Shown in pieces: positions 19,973 through 28,781 of a stretch of 64,000 nucleotides of DNA. Each line of letters opens with the position of its first letter. Position 1 is the stretch's first letter. Under the pieces are notes generated by a model. That model was not told where the DNA came from. It ran no database searches and was given only the letters and a program-made list of their open reading frames with translations. Position numbers and translations under genes: made by a program. The stretch comes from Saccharothrix espanaensis DSM 44229 (GTDB lineage Bacteria > Actinomycetota > Actinomycetes > Mycobacteriales > Pseudonocardiaceae), in NCBI RefSeq assembly GCF_000328705.1, contig NC_019673.1:1550001-1614000 (forward strand). The letters run 5' to 3'.

Positions 19973-20698
19973 TCACAACCGCCTGATGTCGAGCGTTTCC
20001 TCCTGTGCGATTCCTGAAGACCCGTCACGATCGACCACGTACGCACCGCCGTTGCGCCTTTCGGAGACCGCTTCGACGAGTTCGGTTCCCCGGTACAGCA
20101 GGCCCGCGCCGTCGTCCGTGCAGTACGTCTTCGGCAGCACGCCGGACGCCACCGCGGCGTGGATCGTCGGCCGTCGACGCGCCTCGGAGTCATAGTGCAC
20201 CCCGTTGCCGTACGGCAGCAGCGCGAGTCCGTTGGTGACCACCCGCAGGTCCGGCCCGAACGAGTCGGTCGCGCCGCCGGCGTGCCAGCAGATCGAGCCC
20301 GCCGACACCCCGCCCAGCACCACGCCGGACTCCCACGCCCGCCGCATCGCCGGGCCGACGCCGTGGACGTCCCACACGGCCAGCAGGTTGGCCACGCTGC
20401 CGCCGCCGACCCACACCACGTCGTGCTCCAGCAGGAATCCCGCGATGTCGTCGGTCGGGGGCATCACGAACAGGTTGAGGTGGCTGAACTCCCAGCCGGC
20501 CAGCCGCGCGGCCTCGTCGAGGTCGGCCTGGAACGAGCGCTGGTCGCCGTTGGCCGTGCCGACGTGGCACACCTTCGGCTTGGTCGCGCCGGACAGGTCG
20601 ACCGCGTGGTGGACCAGCGCGTGGAATTCGAGGTTCGTGCGCGAACCGGCCTTGAAACCGCCGGAGGTGGCCAGGATGGTGGGCTGCTCTGCGGGCAT
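19973..20698 (-). CDS. Peptidase S51 family (peptidase E-like)
   Basis: The protein has 241 residues. The Ser nucleophile sits in VLGGVSAGSICWH, the peptidase E/cyanophycinase elbow. The glycine-rich VWVGGGSVANLLAVW and C-terminal YGNGVHYDSE segments are typical of S51 enzymes, which cleave after N-terminal Asp or act on related substrates. It is cytosolic, with no signal peptide. ATG 20698 has GAGG upstream at 8 nt; GTG 20701 is the alternative. It lies 16 nt upstream of the lipoprotein gene and may be co-transcribed with it. It is divergent from the YdcF-like gene, 46 nt apart. Confidence 0.9.
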   Translation of the reverse strand: MPAEQPTILATSGGFKAGSRTNLEFHALVHHAVDLSGATKPKVCHVGTANGDQRSFQADLDEAARLAGWEFSHLNLFVMPPTDDIAGFLLEHDVVWVGGGSVANLLAVWDVHGVGPAMRRAWESGVVLGGVSAGSICWHAGGATDSFGPDLRVVTNGLALLPYGNGVHYDSEARRRPTIHAAVASGVLPKTYCTDDGAGLLYRGTELVEAVSERRNGGAYVVDRDGSSGIAQEETLDIRRL

Positions 20699-20744
20699 CA
20701 CGCGATCCTCGCAGCCCCGGCCGCCGGTGTGGAATCATCGTGGG

Positions 20745-21383
20745 GTGACCTTCCTGGGCCGGATCCGCCGCTTGGTCCAACGAACCCTGATCGGTGCTCT
20801 GGTGGTCGGGTTCCTCGTGGTGGGCGGGACGGCGTTCCGGGTGTGGCAGGTGGCCCGCGAGGACGACCGGACGCACGCCGACATGGCCGTGGTGCTCGGT
20901 GCCGCGCAGTACAACGGCGTGCCCTCCGAAGTGCTGGAGGCCCGCTTGGAGCACGCCCGCCGGCTCTACGAGCAGGGCGTGGTCAACTACATCGCCACGA
21001 CCGGCGGCCGCCAGCCCGGCGACAACTTCACCGAGGGCCAGGCCGGGCGGATCTGGTTGGAGTCCAACGGGGTGCCGACCGACCGGATCCTGGAGATCGG
21101 CGAGGGCACCGACACGTTGGGCAGCATCCAGGCGCTGGCGCAGAAGGCGCGCGCGAAGTCGTTGAAGACCGCGGTGATCGTGTCCGACCCGTGGCACTCG
21201 CTGCGCGCCCGCACGATGGCCGAGGACGAGGGGCTGGAGGCGTGGGCCTCGCCCACCCGCAGCGGCCCCAACGTGCAGACCCGCGAGACCCAGTTCTTCT
21301 ACATCCGGCGCGAGACCGGGGCGCTGCTCTACTACCACCTGATGAAGGCCCCCGTGGACGCCTTCGACGGCATCGTGCTCTGA
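20745..21383 (+). CDS. YdcF/SanA-like (DUF218) membrane-anchored protein
   Basis: The protein has 212 residues. One N-terminal membrane segment ([20 protein letters not shown]) is followed by the DUF218 domain: [50 protein letters not shown] and [18 protein letters not shown]. Family members (SanA, ElyC, YdcF) are linked to envelope integrity and vancomycin sensitivity, without a settled reaction. GTG 20745 places the membrane segment near the N-terminus. The gene precedes dgt by 28 nt. Confidence 0.9.
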   Translation: MTFLGRIRRLVQRTLIGALVVGFLVVGGTAFRVWQVAREDDRTHADMAVVLGAAQYNGVPSEVLEARLEHARRLYEQGVVNYIATTGGRQPGDNFTEGQAGRIWLESNGVPTDRILEIGEGTDTLGSIQALAQKARAKSLKTAVIVSDPWHSLRARTMAEDEGLEAWASPTRSGPNVQTRETQFFYIRRETGALLYYHLMKAPVDAFDGIVL

Positions 21384-21399
21384 ACGCGCCCGCGTTCCT

Positions 21400-21405
21400 T
21401 ACGCT
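21400..21405 (+). promoter_or_regulatory. Candidate -10 box of dgt (leaderless)
   Basis: TACGCT lies 6 nt before the ATG at 21412. With usual spacing, transcription would begin at or within one or two bases of the ATG. No Shine-Dalgarno is present. Confidence 0.4.
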
Positions 21406-21411
21406 GTGCGG

Positions 21412-22662
21412 ATGAACGGCGGGTACACCGGGTTCGACCGCGCGCGGCTGCTGGCCGAGGAACCCAAGGGCGCGGCGTTGGCGGGCGTCACCGGCGAGCG
21501 GCGCACGCCGTTCTCGCGGGACCGGGCCCGGGTGCTGCACTCCGCGGCGCTGCGCCGGCTGGCCGGCAAGACCCAGGTCGTGGGTCCCGGCGAGGGCGCG
21601 GAGGTGACCGGTGTGCCGCGCACCCGGCTCACCCACTCGCTGGAGGTCGCCCAGATCGGCCGCGGCATCGGCGAGGAGCTCGGCTGCGACCCGGACGTGG
21701 TCGACACCGCCGGCCTGGCGCACGACATCGGCCACCCGCCGTTCGGGCACAACGGCGAACGCGCGCTCGACGAGCTGGCCGGCCCGTGCGGCGGGTTCGA
21801 GGGCAACGCGCAGACCCTGCGCATCCTGACCCGCCTGGAACCCAAGACCGACCGGGGCCTCAACCTCACCCGGGCCTGCCTGGACGCGGCCACCAAGTAC
21901 CCGTGGCCGCGCCGCGCCGGGACCGCGAAGTTCGGCGTCTACCAGGACGACCTGGACGTCTTCCGGTGGGTCCGGGAGGGCGCGCCGGAGGGTCGGCGGT
22001 GCCTGGAGGCGCAGGTGATGGACTGGGCCGACGACGTCGCCTACTCGGTGCACGACGTGGAGGACGGCGTGCTCGCGCACCGCATCGCGCTGTCCTCGCT
22101 GGGCGACGCCGAGGAGCGCGCGGCGATCGCGGAACTGGCCGCCAAGCACTTCTCCGCCGAGTCGGTGTCCGACCTGGAGGGCACCGCCGAGGAGCTGTCG
22201 CGGCTGCCGGTGATCGCCGACCTGGCCACCTACGACGGGTCGTTGGGCGCGCAGGTCGCGCTCAAGCGGCTGACCAGCGAACTGGTGGGGCGCTTCGCGT
22301 CCGCCGCCGTCGGCGCGACCCGCGCGGCGCACGGCGACGGCCCGCTGTCCCGCTACGCCGCCGACCTCGTCGTGCCGCCGCTGGTCGCCGCGGAGGTGGC
22401 GCTGCTCAAGGCGATGGCCGTGCGGTACGTGATGAGCGACCCGGAGCGGCTGCGCCTCCAGCGCCGACAGCGTGAGGTGGTCGCCGAACTCGTCGCGGGT
22501 CTGCTAATGGGCGCCCCGGACGCGCTCGACCCGGCGTTCGTGCCCGCGTGGCTGCTGGCCGGCGACGACGCGGCCCGGCTGCGGGTGGTGGTCGACCAGG
22601 TGTCGCTGCTGACCGACGCGCAGGCGTCGGCGTGGCACGCGGCCAAGGGCGTCGCCGGGTGA
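21412..22662 (+). CDS. dgt: Deoxyguanosinetriphosphate triphosphohydrolase-like protein (Dgt)
   Basis: The protein has 416 residues. The HD-domain metal site is complete: [17 protein letters not shown], then [20 protein letters not shown], and later [17 protein letters not shown]. It hydrolyses dNTPs to deoxynucleosides and tripolyphosphate. It lies upstream of dnaG with accessory genes between, whereas in M. tuberculosis dgt and dnaG are adjacent. ATG 21412 is preferred over GTG 21406 because of the -10 box spacing. Confidence 0.95.
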   Translation: MNGGYTGFDRARLLAEEPKGAALAGVTGERRTPFSRDRARVLHSAALRRLAGKTQVVGPGEGAEVTGVPRTRLTHSLEVAQIGRGIGEELGCDPDVVDTAGLAHDIGHPPFGHNGERALDELAGPCGGFEGNAQTLRILTRLEPKTDRGLNLTRACLDAATKYPWPRRAGTAKFGVYQDDLDVFRWVREGAPEGRRCLEAQVMDWADDVAYSVHDVEDGVLAHRIALSSLGDAEERAAIAELAAKHFSAESVSDLEGTAEELSRLPVIADLATYDGSLGAQVALKRLTSELVGRFASAAVGATRAAHGDGPLSRYAADLVVPPLVAAEVALLKAMAVRYVMSDPERLRLQRRQREVVAELVAGLLMGAPDALDPAFVPAWLLAGDDAARLRVVVDQVSLLTDAQASAWHAAKGVAG

Positions 22663-22708
22663 GCGGTGGCACACTCGACGGTGCCCGCCCGATCCCCGAG
22701 GAGACCCC

Positions 22709-23764
22709 GTGCCCGATCGAGCGCACCTGAGCTTCGCGCTGTCCCTGCACGACGCCGTCGCACCCGACCGGACCCGCAACGCGGTCTGGTCGCCGTACTC
22801 GGTGGCCAGTGCGCTGGGCATGGTCGCCCACGCCGCGCGCGGCGAGACGCGGCGCGAGCTGGACGCGCTGCTCGGCGCGGGCAACGCCGACCTGCTGCGC
22901 GACTCCGACGTCGGCACCGTCGGCGACGACGCCGAGTTCGCGGTGGCCAACACGCTCTGGGCGTGGGACGCGCTGCCGCTGGAGGACGGGTTCCTGGCCG
23001 AACTCGCCCGGTGGCCCGGCGGGCAGGTGCGCTCCGCGCCGTTCGCCGACGACCCCGAGGGCGCGCGCAAGTTGATCAACGCCGACGTGGCGGACACCAC
23101 CCGCGGCCTGATCCCGGACCTGCTGCCGCCCGGCGCGGTGAAGAGCGACACGGTCGCCTCGCTGGTGAACGCACTCTACCTCAAGTGCGCGTGGAACGAG
23201 GAGTTCCCGGTGCACGACACCACGCCCCGCCCGTTCCGGGGCGCGGGCGAGGTCGAGACCATGCGGCTGGAAGCCACCCTGCGGCACGGGACAGCGCCCG
23301 GCTGGGAGGCGGTCGCGATCCCCGCGCACGGCGGCGTGGAGGCCGTCGTGCTGCTGCCCGACGACGTGCTGGGCGACCTCGCGGGCGTGCCGGCGGCGCT
23401 GGAAAGCCTGGAACGGCACCGCATCGAGCTGTTCCTGCCGAAACTCGCCCTGACCGTGCCGACGACGCTCGGCGCGCCGCTGCGCGAGGTCGGCGTGCGG
23501 ACGCTGTTCACCCGGGACGCCGACCTGACCGGGCTGAGCCCCGACCCCCGGCTCTACGTGGACGAGGTGCTGCACGAAGCCGTGCTGCGGCTGGACGAAC
23601 AGGGCTTCGAGGGCGCGGCGGCGACCGCCGTGATGATGCGGCTGACCTCGATCGTCGAGCACCCGCCCGCCCGGACGGTCCGGGTGGACCGGCCCCACCT
23701 GCTGCTGGTCCGGCACGAGCGGACCGGTGCGATCTACTTCCTGGCCCAGGTCGTCGCACCCTGA
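22709..23764 (+). CDS. Serpin-family protein
   Basis: The protein has 351 residues, slightly shorter than typical serpins (370-400). Conserved landmarks are AVWSPYSVASALGMVAHAAR, FAVANTLWAWD, ASLVNALYLKCAWNEEF and EVLHEAVLRLDEQGFEGAAA. The C-terminal VDRPHLLLVRHERTGAIYF is also typical. The hinge of the reactive loop is Q-G-F-E-G-A-A-A-T from about residue 298. It has the Ala-rich stretch of inhibitory serpins but Phe at P14, where Thr/Ser is usual. Counting from P15 Gly, P1-P1' would be Thr-Ser. There is no signal peptide, so it should act in the cytoplasm. GTG 22709 has GAGGA upstream. It follows dgt by 46 nt. Confidence 0.88.
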   Translation: MPDRAHLSFALSLHDAVAPDRTRNAVWSPYSVASALGMVAHAARGETRRELDALLGAGNADLLRDSDVGTVGDDAEFAVANTLWAWDALPLEDGFLAELARWPGGQVRSAPFADDPEGARKLINADVADTTRGLIPDLLPPGAVKSDTVASLVNALYLKCAWNEEFPVHDTTPRPFRGAGEVETMRLEATLRHGTAPGWEAVAIPAHGGVEAVVLLPDDVLGDLAGVPAALESLERHRIELFLPKLALTVPTTLGAPLREVGVRTLFTRDADLTGLSPDPRLYVDEVLHEAVLRLDEQGFEGAAATAVMMRLTSIVEHPPARTVRVDRPHLLLVRHERTGAIYFLAQVVAP

Positions 23765-23855
23765 TCCGGGAAGCGGAGCCGCCGCCGCACCCCCTCGCCG
23801 TCGTGGCCGGGCAGTGCTATGCCCTTCGTCACCCCCCGACCCGGTCCCCTGGAGG

Positions 23856-23882
23856 TGTCACGTCCGCCGGTCCCGTCTCGTC
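23856..23882 (+). promoter_or_regulatory. Candidate ECF41-type promoter
   Basis: TGTCACG at 23856-23862, then 16 bp, then CGTC at 23879-23882. This matches the promoter described for ECF41 sigma factors (TGTCACA-N16-CGTC) except for the last base of the -35. It ends 31 nt before the ATG of an AhpD-like gene, and an ECF41 gene is encoded at 25405-26310. AhpD/carboxymuconolactone decarboxylase genes are classic ECF41 targets. Confidence 0.65.
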
Positions 23883-23913
23883 CGTGGTGTGTAGCCCGAG
23901 ACGAGGAGGGGAC

Positions 23914-24480
23914 ATGGCAAGGATTCCCGCGGTCACCGCGAAACAGGCGAACCCGCTGGTCAAGTTCGCGTACTGGGCGACCAGGCGGCGGTACGGCGCG
24001 GTGCCGGAGCCGGTCGCGGTGTTCGCCAACCACCGCCGCCTGATGTGGGCGGGCGCGAAGCACGAACTGGCCGTCGAACGCGCGGCGAAGGTGCTGCCCG
24101 CGTCGTTGCGCGACCTGGTGGTCTACGCGACGGCGGTGAAGCTCGGGTGCTCGTGGTGCGTGGACTTCGGCACCATGCTGATCAAGCACCAGGGCCTGGA
24201 CGTGGAGCGGTTGCGCGAGATCCACGTGTACCAATCCTCGGAGAAGTACACCGAAACCGAGAAATTGGCACTCGCCTACGCCGACGCGATGACCGACACC
24301 CCGGTCACCGTGACCGACGAGCAGGTGGCCGGACTCGACCGCCTGCTCGGTCACCGCGGCCTGGTCGAGCTGACCTACCTGATCGCGCTGGAGAACCAGC
24401 GCGGGCGGTTCAACTCGGCGTTCGGGATCACCGACCAGGGCTTCACCTCCGGCGACGCGTGCCGCGTGCCGATGCCGTGA
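23914..24480 (+). CDS. AhpD-like carboxymuconolactone decarboxylase-family protein
   Basis: The protein has 188 residues. The CMD domain contains a redox pair in VKLGCSWCVDFGTMLIK, followed by YTETEKLALAYADAMTD and LGHRGLVELTYLIALEN. The C-x-x-C suggests AhpD-like peroxidase or reductase activity rather than decarboxylation. GAGGAGGGG directly precedes ATG 23914. The upstream region carries a near-consensus ECF41 promoter, and the ECF41 gene lies 0.9 kb away with the dioxygenase between. This is consistent with the ECF41/COE (carboxymuconolactone decarboxylase, oxidoreductase, epimerase) arrangement. Confidence 0.9.
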   Translation: MARIPAVTAKQANPLVKFAYWATRRRYGAVPEPVAVFANHRRLMWAGAKHELAVERAAKVLPASLRDLVVYATAVKLGCSWCVDFGTMLIKHQGLDVERLREIHVYQSSEKYTETEKLALAYADAMTDTPVTVTDEQVAGLDRLLGHRGLVELTYLIALENQRGRFNSAFGITDQGFTSGDACRVPMP

Positions 24481-24528
24481 GCGGTCCGGGTGGATGGCCG
24501 TGTCTCCCGGACGGCCATCCGCCGTGGA

Positions 24529-25194
24529 TCAGGCGGTGCGCACCACGAAGTCGAACTTGCCCTGGTACCGGTTGGCGGTGAGCGGGCCGAGCGGGATCAC
24601 CGTGTCGCGGATGTAGTACGCGTCACGGCGGTTCGCTGCGGCGAAGTTCACGTTGTACGCCTTGGTGTTGTCCGGGAAGTAGAGCTGCGTGGTGAGGACC
24701 GGGCCGCGCGGCGCCTGCACCTTCACGTGGATGTGCGGTGTCCGGCCCGGGTACTCGTTCGGGATGATCGTCTCCAGCGTGTACGCGCCGTTGGCGTCCG
24801 TGAACTGGTGGCCGCGTCCGCGGTAGGCGGTCGTGCTGTTGTCGTACGCGCCGCGCTGGTCGGCCTGCCAGAAGTCGACCAGCACGTTGGCCAGCGGCTT
24901 GCACCGCAGGTCGTACACGAAACCGGTCAGGCTGAGCAGCACACCGGTCACACCCGCCGTGCGCAGGTTGGTGCGCAACGGGGAGTTGCGCCGGAAGTAC
25001 GGACCCTCGATGACGGGAGGGGTGTCATCGCCGTCCGTGCACTGCGGCGTGAGCGGCAGGGTCTGCCCCTCCGCCAGGGAACTGCCGGCCCAGCCCACGC
25101 CCGCGGCGGTCAGCGCCACGGCTGCCGTGGCGGCCGTGCCCGTGGCGATGAACGACCGACGTGTGGTGCCGTCGTCGTTGTGCTCTTCGGTCAT
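24529..25194 (-). CDS. Secreted (Tat) intradiol ring-cleavage dioxygenase-like protein
   Basis: The protein has 221 residues. The N-terminus has a twin-arginine signal (TTRRSFIATG at residues 10-19, then an Ala-rich hydrophobic core). The mature part has the dioxygenase beta sandwich: GPYFRRNSPLRTNL, ANVLVDFWQADQRGAYDN, YRGRGHQFTDANGAYTLETI and PNEYPGRTPHIHVKVQAP. The Tyr/His residues of the last two segments match the Fe(III) ligands of protocatechuate/catechol dioxygenases. Start ATG 25194. A DasR-like palindrome lies 46 nt upstream. It converges with the AhpD-like gene. Its aromatic substrate is unknown. Confidence 0.88.
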   Translation of the reverse strand: MTEEHNDDGTTRRSFIATGTAATAAVALTAAGVGWAGSSLAEGQTLPLTPQCTDGDDTPPVIEGPYFRRNSPLRTNLRTAGVTGVLLSLTGFVYDLRCKPLANVLVDFWQADQRGAYDNSTTAYRGRGHQFTDANGAYTLETIIPNEYPGRTPHIHVKVQAPRGPVLTTQLYFPDNTKAYNVNFAAANRRDAYYIRDTVIPLGPLTANRYQGKFDFVVRTA

Positions 25195-25239
25195 GTGAGG
25201 CGTTTCCTTTCCGGAAGAAAGGCGGCACCTCAACGCTAT

Positions 25240-25255
25240 CCAGGTCTAGACCACC
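25240..25255. promoter_or_regulatory. Candidate DasR-responsive element (dre)
   Basis: CCAGGTCTAGACCACC contains the perfect palindrome GGTCTAGACC. It matches the Streptomyces dre consensus ACTGGTCTAGACCACT at 13 of 16 positions. It lies 46 nt upstream of the dioxygenase ATG. DasR is the GntR-family repressor responding to amino-sugar phosphates. No dasR gene is in this window. Confidence 0.5.
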
Positions 25256-25404
25256 ACGGATCTACCGTTCAGTTCACTCCCAGTGGCGGGTCGATTGCTC
25301 CGCGTGGCCGCGCTGGTGATCGAAACCGGCGGTCACCCCGCGCTCGACCGGCGACCGGACCGTGCCCGGACCGGCGTCCGATCCGGTGTTTGATGTGTGG
25401 GGGG

Positions 25405-26310
25405 TCAGAACCGCACGTGGGTCAGCTTGTCCGGGTTCGACACGTCGTAGAGGGCGACGACCTTGCCGTCCCGCAGCGCGAACGACGACACCCGCGCGGC
25501 GAGGTCGCCCTGCGTCGCGAACTTGATCCCCAGGTCGCCGTTGACCAGCACCGGCTCGCCGCCCGGCAGGCCGGCGTAGCGGCGCATCAGGCCGAACAGG
25601 AAGCGGGACACCTTGTCCGGTCCGGTGATCACGTTCAGCGCGGTGCGCGCCTTGCCGTCGCTGTCGCCGACCAGCACGACGTCCGGGTGCAGCAGCCCGA
25701 CCACGGTGTCCACGTCGCCCGCGGCCAGCGCGGCCAGGAACTTCTCCAGCAGCTCGCGCTGCTCGTCCAGCGCCACCCGGGGCGGCGGGGGAGCGGCCGA
25801 CGCGGCCCGCCGGCCCCGCGAGGCGTGCTGGCGGGCGGTGGCCACCGCGCAGCCCAGCGTCTCGGCGATCGAGTCGAACGGCACACCGAACGCGTCGTGC
25901 AGCACGAACGCCACCCGCTGCTCGGGGGTGAGCTCGTCGAGCAGCACCAGGGCCGCCATCCGCACGCCGTCGTCGCGGACCACCGCCTCCAGCGGGTCGT
26001 CCTCGAACGAGGTGACCAGCGGCTCGGGCAGCCACTGCCCGACGTAGCGCTCCCGCCGCACCGCCGCCGAGCGCAGCCGGTCCAGGCAGATCCGCCCCAC
26101 CACGGTGGTCAGCCAGCCGCGCAGGTCCAGGATGTCGGCCCGGCCCCGCTCGGAGAGCCGGGACAGCCGCAGCCACGCCTCCTGCACCGCGTCCTCCGCG
26201 TCGGCGACGCTGCCGGTCAGCCGGTAGGCCACGCCGACCAGGTGCGCGCGGTGTCCGGTGAAGGCGGCGGCCAGGCCCTGTTCGGCGGCGCTCTGCTCGG
26301 CGGCGGTCAC
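25405..26310 (-). CDS. ECF41-family RNA polymerase sigma factor (SigJ-like)
   Basis: The protein has 301 residues. Sigma region 2 (FTGHRAHLVGVAYRLTGSVA, DAEDAVQEAWLRL, LRGWLTTVVGRICLDRLRSA) and region 4 (LLDELTPEQRVAFVLHDAFG, VPFDSIAETLGCAVATARQH) are joined by the WLPEPL linker typical of this group. The C-terminal ~100 residues form a SnoaL-like domain ending in SNPDKLTHVRF, close to the NPDKL motif that controls ECF41 activity. No anti-sigma gene is adjacent, as expected when the C-terminal domain regulates. GTG 26310 is chosen because upstream codons lack similarity. It is divergent from dnaG across 34 bp. Confidence 0.92.
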   Translation of the reverse strand: MTAAEQSAAEQGLAAAFTGHRAHLVGVAYRLTGSVADAEDAVQEAWLRLSRLSERGRADILDLRGWLTTVVGRICLDRLRSAAVRRERYVGQWLPEPLVTSFEDDPLEAVVRDDGVRMAALVLLDELTPEQRVAFVLHDAFGVPFDSIAETLGCAVATARQHASRGRRAASAAPPPPRVALDEQRELLEKFLAALAAGDVDTVVGLLHPDVVLVGDSDGKARTALNVITGPDKVSRFLFGLMRRYAGLPGGEPVLVNGDLGIKFATQGDLAARVSSFALRDGKVVALYDVSNPDKLTHVRF

Positions 26311-26330
26311 GGCCCCCAGTCTGCCGGCAC

Positions 26331-26336
26331 TAGACT
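26331..26336 (+). promoter_or_regulatory. Candidate -10 box of dnaG (leaderless)
   Basis: TAGACT ends 8 nt before the GTG at 26345. The start codon would be at or near the transcription start. No ribosome-binding site is seen. Confidence 0.45.
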
Positions 26337-26344
26337 CGGCGACC

Positions 26345-28237
26345 GTGGCAGGACGAATCCGGGACAGCGATGTCGCGTTGGTGCGTGACCGCAGCCGGAT
26401 CGACGAGGTCGTCGGCGACCACGTGTCGCTGCGCCGGGCCGGCGGCGGCGCGCTCAAGGGCCTGTGCCCGTTCCACGACGAGAAGTCGCCGAGCTTCAAC
26501 GTCCGGCCGACGCACGGCACGTACCACTGCTTCGGGTGCGGCGAGGGCGGCGACGTGATCGCCTTCGTGATGAAGGTCGAGCACCTGGGGTTCGTGGAGG
26601 CCGTCGAGCGCCTCGCCGACCGCGCGGGCATCCAGCTCACCTACGAGGGCGGCGGGGCGACGGTCCAGCGCGACCGGGGCACCCGCTCCCGGCTGCTGGA
26701 GGCGCACCGCGCCGCCGCCGAGTTCTACGCCGAGCAGCTCGCCTCCCCGGACGCGATGCCCGCCCGGGAGTTCCTGGCGCAGCGCGGTTTCGACGAGAAC
26801 GCGGCCCGCACGTTCGGCTGCGGGTTCGCCCCGGCCGGCTGGGACCGGCTCACCAAGCACCTGCTGGGGCGCGGGTTCGAGCTCACCGAGCTGATCAAGG
26901 CGCAGCTGGCCAAGGAGGGCCGGCAGGGCCCGATCGACCGGTTCCACCGCCGGCTGCTGTGGCCGATCCGGGACCTCGGCGGGGACGTGGTGGGCTTCGG
27001 CGCGCGGCGGATCTTCGACGACGACCAGATCCAGGCCAAGTACCTCAACACCAGCGAGAGCCCGATCTACAAGAAGTCCACCGTGCTGTTCGGGCTGGAC
27101 CTGGCCAAGCGGGAGATCGCCAAGCGCCGGCAGGCCGTCGTGGTCGAGGGCTACACCGACGTGATGGCCATGCACCTGGCCGGGGTGCCCACGGCGGTCG
27201 CGTCGTGCGGCACCGCGTTCGGCGCGGACCACATGAACGTGCTGCGCCGGCTGCTGATCGACGACGACCTCAACGGCGAGGTGATCTTCACCTTCGACGG
27301 CGACGCGGCCGGCCAGAAGGCGGCGCTCAAGGCGTTCGAGGGCGAGCAGCAGTTCTCCGCGCAGACCTACATCGCGATCGCGCCGGACGGCATGGACCCG
27401 TGCGAGCTGCGCCAGGACAAGGGCGACGTCGCGGTGCGCGACCTGGTGGCGCGGCGCACCCCGCTGTTCGAGTTCGCCATCCGCACCCAGTTGCAGACCT
27501 ACGACCTCGACTCGGTGGACGGCCGGGTCGAGGCGCTCAAGAAGATGGTGCCGTTCGTCGCGCAGATCAAGGACCGCGCCAAGCGGGACGGCTACGCGAC
27601 CAAGCTCGCCTGGTGGGTGGGCTGGGACGACGAGTCGGCCGTGGTGCGCCGGGTGCGCGAGACCGCGACCGGCCGGGCCCCCGCGAAGGGCGGCAGGTCG
27701 CGCCCGGTCGACCCGAACCAGGGCGCGCTCGCCGTCGAGGTGGAGGGCCCCACCCGGCCCGATCCGCGCGACCCGGAGCTGCTGCCCCAGCGCGAGGCGC
27801 TCAAGGCCGCGCTGCAGCTGCCCGAGATGGCCGGCCCCGGCTACGACTCGCTGCCCGACGAGGTGTTCACGCACCCGGTCTACCGGGCGCTGCACCGGGC
27901 GATCCGGGACGCGGGCGGCGTGTGCGGCGGGCTGTCCGGGCCGGTGTTCGTCGACGCGGTGAGCCAGCGGTGCGACCAGCAGGTGGCGCGGTCGGTGCTG
28001 ACCGAGCTGTCGGTCGAGGCGTTGCAGGTGCGCGCGGACGAGTACCGGTACGTGCAGGGCGTGCTGGCGCGCTTGCAGCAGCGGCTGGTGGGCTCGCAGA
28101 TCGTGGAGATCAAGTCGCGGCTGCGGCGGGTGTCGCCGGTCGAGGACGCCGACGAGTACCGGGCGCTGTTCGGCGACCTGATCGCGTTGGAGGAGTACAA
28201 CAAGGAACTGCGCGACCAGTCGGTCGGCGGGCTCTGA
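26345..28237 (+). CDS. dnaG: DNA primase DnaG
   Basis: The protein has 630 residues. The N-terminal CHC2 zinc finger is present (CPFHDEKSPSF ... YHCFGCGEGGD). The catalytic core has FGARRIFDDDQIQAKYLN, and the TOPRIM domain has VVVEGYTDVMAMHLAGV and FTFDGDAAGQKAAL. The C-terminal ~150 residues form the helicase-binding domain. It synthesises RNA primers for replication. GTG 26345 gives the standard N-terminus AGRIRDSDVALVRDRSRIDE. The stop codon is followed by two imperfect copies of GGCTSTGATGG, the third overlapping the next start codon. Confidence 0.97.
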   Translation: MAGRIRDSDVALVRDRSRIDEVVGDHVSLRRAGGGALKGLCPFHDEKSPSFNVRPTHGTYHCFGCGEGGDVIAFVMKVEHLGFVEAVERLADRAGIQLTYEGGGATVQRDRGTRSRLLEAHRAAAEFYAEQLASPDAMPAREFLAQRGFDENAARTFGCGFAPAGWDRLTKHLLGRGFELTELIKAQLAKEGRQGPIDRFHRRLLWPIRDLGGDVVGFGARRIFDDDQIQAKYLNTSESPIYKKSTVLFGLDLAKREIAKRRQAVVVEGYTDVMAMHLAGVPTAVASCGTAFGADHMNVLRRLLIDDDLNGEVIFTFDGDAAGQKAALKAFEGEQQFSAQTYIAIAPDGMDPCELRQDKGDVAVRDLVARRTPLFEFAIRTQLQTYDLDSVDGRVEALKKMVPFVAQIKDRAKRDGYATKLAWWVGWDDESAVVRRVRETATGRAPAKGGRSRPVDPNQGALAVEVEGPTRPDPRDPELLPQREALKAALQLPEMAGPGYDSLPDEVFTHPVYRALHRAIRDAGGVCGGLSGPVFVDAVSQRCDQQVARSVLTELSVEALQVRADEYRYVQGVLARLQQRLVGSQIVEIKSRLRRVSPVEDADEYRALFGDLIALEEYNKELRDQSVGGL

Positions 28238-28271
28238 TGGTGGACTTGGCTGTGATGGGGAACGGGCTGTG

Positions 28272-28781
28272 ATGGGGATCTGGCGCAGGCTGTTCGGCTC
28301 GGGCGCGCCCGAGGGGTTCACCGGCGAGTTGGCGAAGGACGAGCACGTGCTGGCGTCCGCGGCGACCGGTGAGGGGTTCCTGGTCGCGACGACGCTGGGG
28401 CTGTGGCTGCCGGGGCCGCGCCGGCTCGGGTGGCACCTGGTGTCCAAGGCGTCGTGGAGCGGGAGCGCGTTGAGCGTGGTCGAGGCCGAGGAGGACGGGC
28501 TCGCGGGCGAAGCCGTCCTGCTGCGCGACCTGCCGGCCGTGCGGTACCCGTTGGCGACGCCGGGGAAGGTGCCCGAGGTGGTGCACGCCCGGGTGACCGG
28601 CTCGATCCGCTCGCGGCACCGCAACGAGGACCCCGGCGCGTGGTTCCTCCAGCGCAAGGTGCCGGGGCGCGACGGCGTGGTGTTGCAGGTGCGGCCGGAT
28701 CCGGACGCCGACGCGGCGCGGGTCCGGGAGATCGCGGCGGAGACGGCGGCGAAGATCGCGGCCCTCCGTGTCGACTCGTGA
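28272..28781 (+). CDS. Conserved-type hypothetical protein downstream of dnaG
   Basis: The protein has 169 residues with no membrane segment. The sequence (LAKDEHVLASAATGEGFLVA, TTLGLWLPGPRRLGWHLVSK, then GAWFLQRKVPGRDGVVLQVR) suggests a PH-like or beta-barrel domain of the kind found beside dnaG in related actinomycetes; no function is known. ATG 28272 lies in the third copy of a stop/start-containing repeat after dnaG, 34 nt from the dnaG stop. The gene's own stop is the first of a series of in-frame TGA codons produced by a 15-bp tandem repeat. Confidence 0.75.
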   Translation: MGIWRRLFGSGAPEGFTGELAKDEHVLASAATGEGFLVATTLGLWLPGPRRLGWHLVSKASWSGSALSVVEAEEDGLAGEAVLLRDLPAVRYPLATPGKVPEVVHARVTGSIRSRHRNEDPGAWFLQRKVPGRDGVVLQVRPDPDADAARVREIAAETAAKIAALRVDS

